The notes below the pieces were generated by a model. It was given only the letters and a program-made list of their open reading frames with translations, did not search any database and was not told where the DNA came from. From Bacteroidales bacterium (lineage in GTDB: Bacteria > Bacteroidota > Bacteroidia > Bacteroidales > Bacteroidaceae): 11,668 nucleotides of DNA. Below, in pieces: positions 7,395 through 11,668 of the stretch. The position numbers were made by a program, and so were the translations under genes. Position 1 is the first letter of the stretch; the number at the start of each line of letters is the position of its first letter. The stretch is from assembly GCA_030523385.1 (NCBI GenBank), contig JAUNIV010000044.1:1-11668 (forward strand). The letters are read 5' to 3'.

Positions 7395-9212
7395 ATGAGA
7401 AAAAAGAATATAATCACCCTATCCCTTCTCCTCGCCCTGTCGGCCTGCCAAACCGATGACACGACCGTGCCTTCGGATGCATCCGGAACATCTCAGCCTG
7501 AGCTACAGCTCCCCAATGAGAACCTCCTGCAAGGCTGCATGCGAATCAAGCTGAAGAAAGAGCCTTCGGATACATTCGACTTTGGAGACGGGAATCTGAG
7601 AATCACACGCATGGAACGCACCTTCCCATACGCCGGTAAATACGAAGAACGCACCCGGCGGGAAGGACTTCACCTATGGTATAATGTGTGGTTTGAAGGA
7701 AACACGACGGCCACACGGGCAGCTGCCGATGCTTCGCTTTGGGACAATATAGAAATGGCAGTACCCATACGCAAGGTGGTTTCCACCGCTATGCCGGAAG
7801 CCGAAACAAGATGGACGGCATACGGCACACGGGCAGGCGAATGGCTTTTCAATGACCCCGGCCTGCCCAAACAGTGGTATTACGACAATCCGGGAACAGA
7901 GTCGTGGCAGGAAGCCGGAGCAGATATCCGTCTGCCTGAGGCATGGAAGGAATACAACGGACACCCGGACATCATCGTGGCCATAGTAGATGGTGGCATC
8001 GAGCCGGGCCATCCCGATTTGCAAGAAAACCTATGGACCAACAACGGCGAGATACCGGACAACGGCATAGACGATGACGGCAATGGCTACGTGGACGATG
8101 TGTATGGCTATAACTTTGTAGATAACAGCCCTGCCATCAGCGGGCATCGGCACGGCACCCACGTGGCAGGAGTGATAGCCGCCACCAATCATAACGGAAC
8201 CGGCATCAGCAGTATAGCAGGCGGAAACGGTTCGTCCGGCAGCGGAGTCAGACTGATGAACTGCCAGATACTGAAACATAATGCCTACATGGGCGATGAA
8301 CTGGCCAACGACATCGGAGCTGCCATCAAGTATGGAGCCGACAACGGAGCTGTCATCAGCCAGAACAGTTGGGGATATGCCGCAGACGGAAGCGGTGCAT
8401 ACTCTGCTTCGTACATAGACCCTGCCCATAAGGCAGCCATCGACTACTTCATCAAGTATGCCGGCTGTGACAATAACGGGAACCAGCTGGAGGACAGTCC
8501 CATGAAAGGCGGCATCGTGTTCTTTGCGTCGGGCAATTCCAATTCTTCCAATCCGCGCATCGCCGCACCTGCCGACTATGAACCGGTGGTAGCCGTAGCC
8601 GCCATCGAAGGTAACTACCGCAAAGCATCCTACTCCAATTATGGCACTTACATGGACATAGCCGCTCCCGGAGGTTCACTGGCTGCGGGAGCCAGTCAGA
8701 TATGGAGCACTACGATTGCTTCTTACGGTTATTACGAATATCGTGCAGGTACTTCCATGGCTTGCCCGTTGGTGAGCGGTGTGGCCGCATTGGTCATTCA
8801 GAAGCATGGAGTTGGCAAAAAAGGTTTCACGCCTCAGAAACTGAAAGAGATTCTGTATGAAAGTGCCTACGATTTGGATAGCTATAACCCGGATTATGCC
8901 GGCATGTTGGGACACGGATGCGTGGATGCCGCTGCGGCATTGAAGTTAGACCTTTCCAACCTACAGCCTTTCACATTGAAGTCCAATCAGATAACCGACA
9001 ATGTGCTGACATTCAAAGTCAGCGGCCGCATGGCAGGCGAAGGGCAACTCACCCTATACAACAGCATAGGCAGCAAGGTGCTGACACTATCGGTGCATGC
9101 CAGACCATCCGACTGGCAGACCATCGACATATCGGCACTTTCTGCAGGCTATTATCTGTTGCATTACCGATGCAACGGACAGGAAGCAGAAGAGAAATTC
9201 ATCAAATACTAA
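7395..9212 (+). CDS. Subtilisin-family (S8) serine protease, lipoprotein with T9SS-like C-terminal domain
   Basis: A 605-residue protein. Residues 1-18 are a lipoprotein signal (LALSAC, Cys18), followed by QTDD, which resembles the Bacteroidota surface-lipoprotein export signal. Residues about 30-170 look like a propeptide region, followed by the NDPGLPKQWYY segment typical of the start of many S8 domains. The catalytic triad is complete: Asp199 in AIVDGG, His253 in HGTHVAG, Ser454 in GTSMACP, with the oxyanion-hole Asn381 in ASGNS. The insert NNGEIPDNGIDDDGNGYVDD is Asp-rich and common in this subgroup, likely calcium binding. Residues about 526-605 resemble a type A T9SS sorting domain (see separate entry). 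The start at 7395 is preferred over the in-frame ATG at 7332, which overlaps the porin gene and would bury the signal peptide. The PorV-like gene follows after 26 bp, suggesting that the two products work together at the outer membrane. Confidence 0.93.
   Translation: MRKKNIITLSLLLALSACQTDDTTVPSDASGTSQPELQLPNENLLQGCMRIKLKKEPSDTFDFGDGNLRITRMERTFPYAGKYEERTRREGLHLWYNVWFEGNTTATRAAADASLWDNIEMAVPIRKVVSTAMPEAETRWTAYGTRAGEWLFNDPGLPKQWYYDNPGTESWQEAGADIRLPEAWKEYNGHPDIIVAIVDGGIEPGHPDLQENLWTNNGEIPDNGIDDDGNGYVDDVYGYNFVDNSPAISGHRHGTHVAGVIAATNHNGTGISSIAGGNGSSGSGVRLMNCQILKHNAYMGDELANDIGAAIKYGADNGAVISQNSWGYAADGSGAYSASYIDPAHKAAIDYFIKYAGCDNNGNQLEDSPMKGGIVFFASGNSNSSNPRIAAPADYEPVVAVAAIEGNYRKASYSNYGTYMDIAAPGGSLAAGASQIWSTTIASYGYYEYRAGTSMACPLVSGVAALVIQKHGVGKKGFTPQKLKEILYESAYDLDSYNPDYAGMLGHGCVDAAAALKLDLSNLQPFTLKSNQITDNVLTFKVSGRMAGEGQLTLYNSIGSKVLTLSVHARPSDWQTIDISALSAGYYLLHYRCNGQEAEEKFIKY
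8970..9209 (+). other. T9SS type A sorting-like C-terminal domain of the S8 protease
   Basis: Codons 526-605 encode a small all-beta domain with the order of signatures seen in Por secretion-system C-terminal domains: a strand ending in G (FKVSGRMAG), LTLYNSIGSKVLTL (the 'lxvyNxxGqxv' motif), TIDISALSAGYYLLHY (the 'idlsxLxxGxYxl' motif), and a terminal KFIKY matching the usual C-terminal 'Kfik/Kvvk'. In Porphyromonas and Flavobacterium such domains direct passage through the Sov translocon and bind PorV. The match is by eye. Confidence 0.72.
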
Positions 9213-9238
9213 ACGTGACGAAAAAACATGCAGCAATC

Positions 9239-10219
9239 ATGAAGAAATGGATAGGAAGCCTGTGTCTGGCAGGCATGACATGGATGGGAGCCTACGGACA
9301 GGAAAGCCCCGCCCCTCTAAAGACCGGGACAGCCAATTATCTCACTATACCTGCCGATGCACGCAGTGCAGCAATGGGCGGTTGTGGAGTTGCCATGACG
9401 GATGGCAACGGGGCGATTTTCCATAACGGAGCGGCTGCCTTGCAGGATGCTTCCTCCAAAGGCGGCATCAGCTATACCTATATCCCCTGGATGCGCGACC
9501 ATTCCTCAGGTTTCTCCCTGCACAGTGTCGGCGGTTTTTATCGGATAAACCGGCGTCATGCCGTGCTGTTGGGATTCAGACGCTTCGGCTATCCCTCGCT
9601 GAGCGGCATGGAAGAGGGCGCGGCCGACATCCATCCCAAAGAACTGGCCATAGAAGCCGGATATGCCTATCGCATTGTCGAGAACCTTTCGGTATCGGCC
9701 ACCGTGAAGTATCTCTATGCAGACATGGGTACGGCAGGAGACGGCAACGGTGCAGGCACAGTGGCATTCGACGTTGCCGCACTCTATAACCGCGAGTTCC
9801 GCAACCTGCCTGATGCTTTCTGGTCTGTCGGCCTGCAGGCTACCCACATAGGGCCAAAGATGAAATTCCTTACTTCGCACGAGTCTCTCCCCACCATGCT
9901 CAAGGCAGGAGGAGCGGTCAGTCTGCCTTTCCTGCAAATACACCGGTTCACTCTCACAGCCGATGCCGTCTGGCGTCTGTCGCCCTCCGATGTGCAGGCA
10001 TTCGGTATAAACGCCGGAGCGGAATACAGCGTGGCAAGTCTGCTTATGCTGCGCGGCGGCTATCACTATGGCGATAAGGAAAAGGGCGATAACAGTTATG
10101 CCACGGCGGGTGCCGGAGTCAAATACAAAGGCATCCGGCTGGACTTTGCCTGGATGTTTGCAGGCCGCGACTGTCTGGCAAGAAATACCTACTGGCTGTC
10201 ATTGGGATATGGGTTCTAA
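9239..10219 (+). CDS. PorV/PorQ-family outer-membrane beta-barrel protein
   Basis: A 326-residue protein with a signal peptide (cleavage likely after Gly20, AYG|QES) and a C-terminal Phe in a beta strand (LSLGYGF), as expected of an outer-membrane barrel of the FadL-like PorV/PorQ type. The N-terminal family block is clear: NYLTIPADARSAAMGG (residues 33-48) then GVAMTDGNGAIFHNGAA, matching the PorV pattern 'fLxIxpDARsgGMGdaGva...N...HwNPA'. IPWM (about residue 83) and HPKELAIEAGYAYRI, followed by ATVKYLYADM, match later PorV strands. PorV is the T9SS shuttle that receives cargo by its C-terminal domain; PorQ belongs to the attachment complex. The protein is shorter than typical PorV (about 380-400). 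The start at 9239 is chosen because the upstream extension would overlap the protease gene out of frame. Coupled with the adjacent protease, a cargo-binding role is likely but inferred. Confidence 0.82.
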   Translation: MKKWIGSLCLAGMTWMGAYGQESPAPLKTGTANYLTIPADARSAAMGGCGVAMTDGNGAIFHNGAAALQDASSKGGISYTYIPWMRDHSSGFSLHSVGGFYRINRRHAVLLGFRRFGYPSLSGMEEGAADIHPKELAIEAGYAYRIVENLSVSATVKYLYADMGTAGDGNGAGTVAFDVAALYNREFRNLPDAFWSVGLQATHIGPKMKFLTSHESLPTMLKAGGAVSLPFLQIHRFTLTADAVWRLSPSDVQAFGINAGAEYSVASLLMLRGGYHYGDKEKGDNSYATAGAGVKYKGIRLDFAWMFAGRDCLARNTYWLSLGYGF

Positions 10220-10325
10220 ACAATCCGGAAACCAAGACATCCCCACATTTAGCCAATATTCCCTAAAAACAATAGCAAAACGAAACAAAAACAACAGATG
10301 TGACAAAGTTTCCCGCGAGAATCCG

Positions 10326-10333
10326 TATCTTTG
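10326..10333 (+). promoter_or_regulatory. Bacteroides -7 promoter box for the DEAD-box helicase gene
   Basis: TATCTTTG matches the TAnnTTTG consensus exactly and lies 31 bases upstream of the helicase ATG, so transcription would start near 10340 with a leader of about 25 bases. No convincing TTTG -33 element is present at the right distance. The rest of the 145-base gap after the PorV-like gene is A-rich and has no clear terminator hairpin, so some read-through from the upstream genes is possible. Confidence 0.6.
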
Positions 10334-10364
10334 CGCCCGAATTTTAGATAGTTAAGAAGAATAG

Positions 10365-11668
10365 ATGAAAACATTTGAAGAGTTAGGCGTTTCCCCGGAA
10401 ATATTGAGAGCAATAAAGGAAATGGGATATGAAAGCCCCATGCCCGTGCAAGAAGAAGTAATACCTTATTTATTGGGAAACGGAAATGATGTAGTAGCCC
10501 TGGCACAGACAGGAACCGGAAAGACAGCCGCATTTGGTCTGCCGCTGATTCAAAAGATAGACGTGAAGAATTGTGTACCACAAGCACTGGTACTTTGCCC
10601 CACACGCGAATTGTGCCTGCAAATAGCAGGAGACCTCAACGATTACTCCAAGTACATCGACGGACTGAAAGTATTGCCCGTGTATGGCGGTTCGTCCATC
10701 GAAAGCCAAATACGCATGCTCAAGAACGGTGTGCACATCATCGTGGCCACTCCGGGCCGACTGATTGACCTGATGGAAAGAAAGGTGGCCAAACTGGAAA
10801 CCATTGCCGACGTGGTAATGGACGAGGCCGACGAAATGCTGAACATGGGATTCACCGAAAGCATCAATGCCATCTTAGAGAGAGTGCCCGAAGACCGCAA
10901 TACGCTGATGTTCTCTGCTACCATGAGCCCGGAGATTTCACGCATTGCCCGCCAATACCTGCACGACGCCAAGGAGATAACCATCGGCGTAAAGAACGAA
11001 GGAACCAAGAACGTGCACCACATTGCCTACGTAGTACATGCCAAAGACAAATATGCCGCACTGAAACGCATTGCCGACTACTATCCGCAAATCTACGGCA
11101 TCATTTTCTGCCGCACCCGCAAAGAAACGCAGGAGATAGCCGACAAGCTGATACAAGACGGATATAACGCCGACTCGCTGCATGGCGAGCTGAGCCAGGC
11201 ACAACGCGACTTAGTGATGCAGAAATTCCGCCAGCGCCACTTGCAACTGTTGGTTGCCACCGACGTGGCTGCCCGCGGACTGGACGTGAACGACCTGACC
11301 CACGTCATCAACTACGGTCTGCCCGACGATACTGAAAGCTATACCCACCGCAGCGGACGTACAGGACGTGCCGGAAAGACCGGTATCTCCATCGCCATCA
11401 CCAACCTGCGCGAAAAAGGCAAGATGCGCGAGATAGAACGCATCATCAACAAGAAATTCAGCATGGAGAAACTGCCCACCGGCAAGCAGATATGCGAACA
11501 GCAGCTGATAAAAGTGATAGACGACATAGAGAAAGTGAAGGTGAACGAGGAAGAGATAGAGACATTCCTGCCCGGCATCTACCGCAAGCTGGAGTGGCTG
11601 TCGAAAGAAGACCTGCTGAAGCGGGTAGTCTCTATGGAGTTCAACCGTTTTCTGGACTATTACAGCAA
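10365..11668 (+). CDS. DEAD-box ATP-dependent RNA helicase (partial, 3' end outside window)
   Basis: 434 complete codons are visible with no stop before the window ends, so the gene is truncated by the window only. All core helicase motifs are present: Q motif with Gln29 (GYESPMPVQ), Walker A AQTGTGKT with Lys53, PTRELCLQ, the GG pair in VYGGSS, TPGR, motif II DEAD at 153-156, SAT at 184-186, IIFCRT in domain 2, VATDVAARGLDV, and HRSGRTGRAG from His328. These couple ATP hydrolysis to local unwinding of RNA duplexes. After the helicase core a helical segment begins (REIERIINKKF onward). The sequence is closest to the DeaD/CsdA group, whose members have roughly 600 residues and often end in a DbpA-type RNA-binding domain; that part is not in view. 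Role probably in ribosome assembly, cold adaptation or mRNA turnover. ATG at 10365 follows AAGAAGA and the promoter box at 10326. Confidence 0.95.
   Translation, partial: MKTFEELGVSPEILRAIKEMGYESPMPVQEEVIPYLLGNGNDVVALAQTGTGKTAAFGLPLIQKIDVKNCVPQALVLCPTRELCLQIAGDLNDYSKYIDGLKVLPVYGGSSIESQIRMLKNGVHIIVATPGRLIDLMERKVAKLETIADVVMDEADEMLNMGFTESINAILERVPEDRNTLMFSATMSPEISRIARQYLHDAKEITIGVKNEGTKNVHHIAYVVHAKDKYAALKRIADYYPQIYGIIFCRTRKETQEIADKLIQDGYNADSLHGELSQAQRDLVMQKFRQRHLQLLVATDVAARGLDVNDLTHVINYGLPDDTESYTHRSGRTGRAGKTGISIAITNLREKGKMREIERIINKKFSMEKLPTGKQICEQQLIKVIDDIEKVKVNEEEIETFLPGIYRKLEWLSKEDLLKRVVSMEFNRFLDYYS

Noticed and set aside
8918..9238. In-frame extension of the PorV-like gene to ATG 8918
   Set aside because: It overlaps the end of the protease coding sequence in another frame; the real signal peptide starts at 9239.
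9506..10066. 186-codon open frame on the - strand opposite the PorV-like gene
   Set aside because: No recognisable protein features; the + strand frame has a signal peptide and family motifs.

Overview
The window looks like chromosome from a gut Bacteroides or close relative (Phocaeicola/Bacteroidaceae). Evidence: lipoprotein signal peptides followed by acidic residues after the lipid cysteine, a DUF4988/PL29-N-type surface lipoprotein, a DUF3109 protein, a PorV-like outer-membrane protein, absence of Shine-Dalgarno sequences, and promoter -7 boxes of the Bacteroides TAnnTTTG type. All seven protein genes are on the + strand. The first lacks its upstream region and the last is cut by the window end. 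No tRNA, rRNA, CRISPR array, transposase or phage gene was seen.

Layout: (1) 20-3601, a very large surface lipoprotein with a short coiled-coil-like stretch, a collagen-like Gly-X-Y stretch and a long beta-rich body, resembling the large S-layer-like lipoproteins of Bacteroides. (2) 3602-3863, a gap with a good intrinsic terminator followed by a Bacteroides-type promoter. (3) 3864-5378, gpmI, the cofactor-independent phosphoglycerate mutase of glycolysis. (4) 5407-5494, an 88-bp nested palindromic element. (5) 5558-10219, four closely spaced genes (gaps of 36, 31 and 26 bp): a cysteine-rich DUF3109 protein, an OprO/OprP-type porin, a subtilisin-family (S8) lipoprotein protease with a type IX secretion (T9SS)-like C-terminal domain, and a PorV/PorQ-like beta-barrel. 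(6) 10220-11668, a promoter and the first 434 codons of a DEAD-box RNA helicase.

The most interesting part is the protease/PorV-like pair. In the type IX system, PorV binds the C-terminal domain of secreted cargo at the outer membrane. Here a single cargo-like protease, which also carries a lipoprotein signal, sits 26 bp upstream of a single PorV-like protein, with no other T9SS gene in view. This suggests a dedicated two-component surface display or export route, but that is an inference. Everything else is recognisable core metabolism, RNA metabolism or envelope biology.
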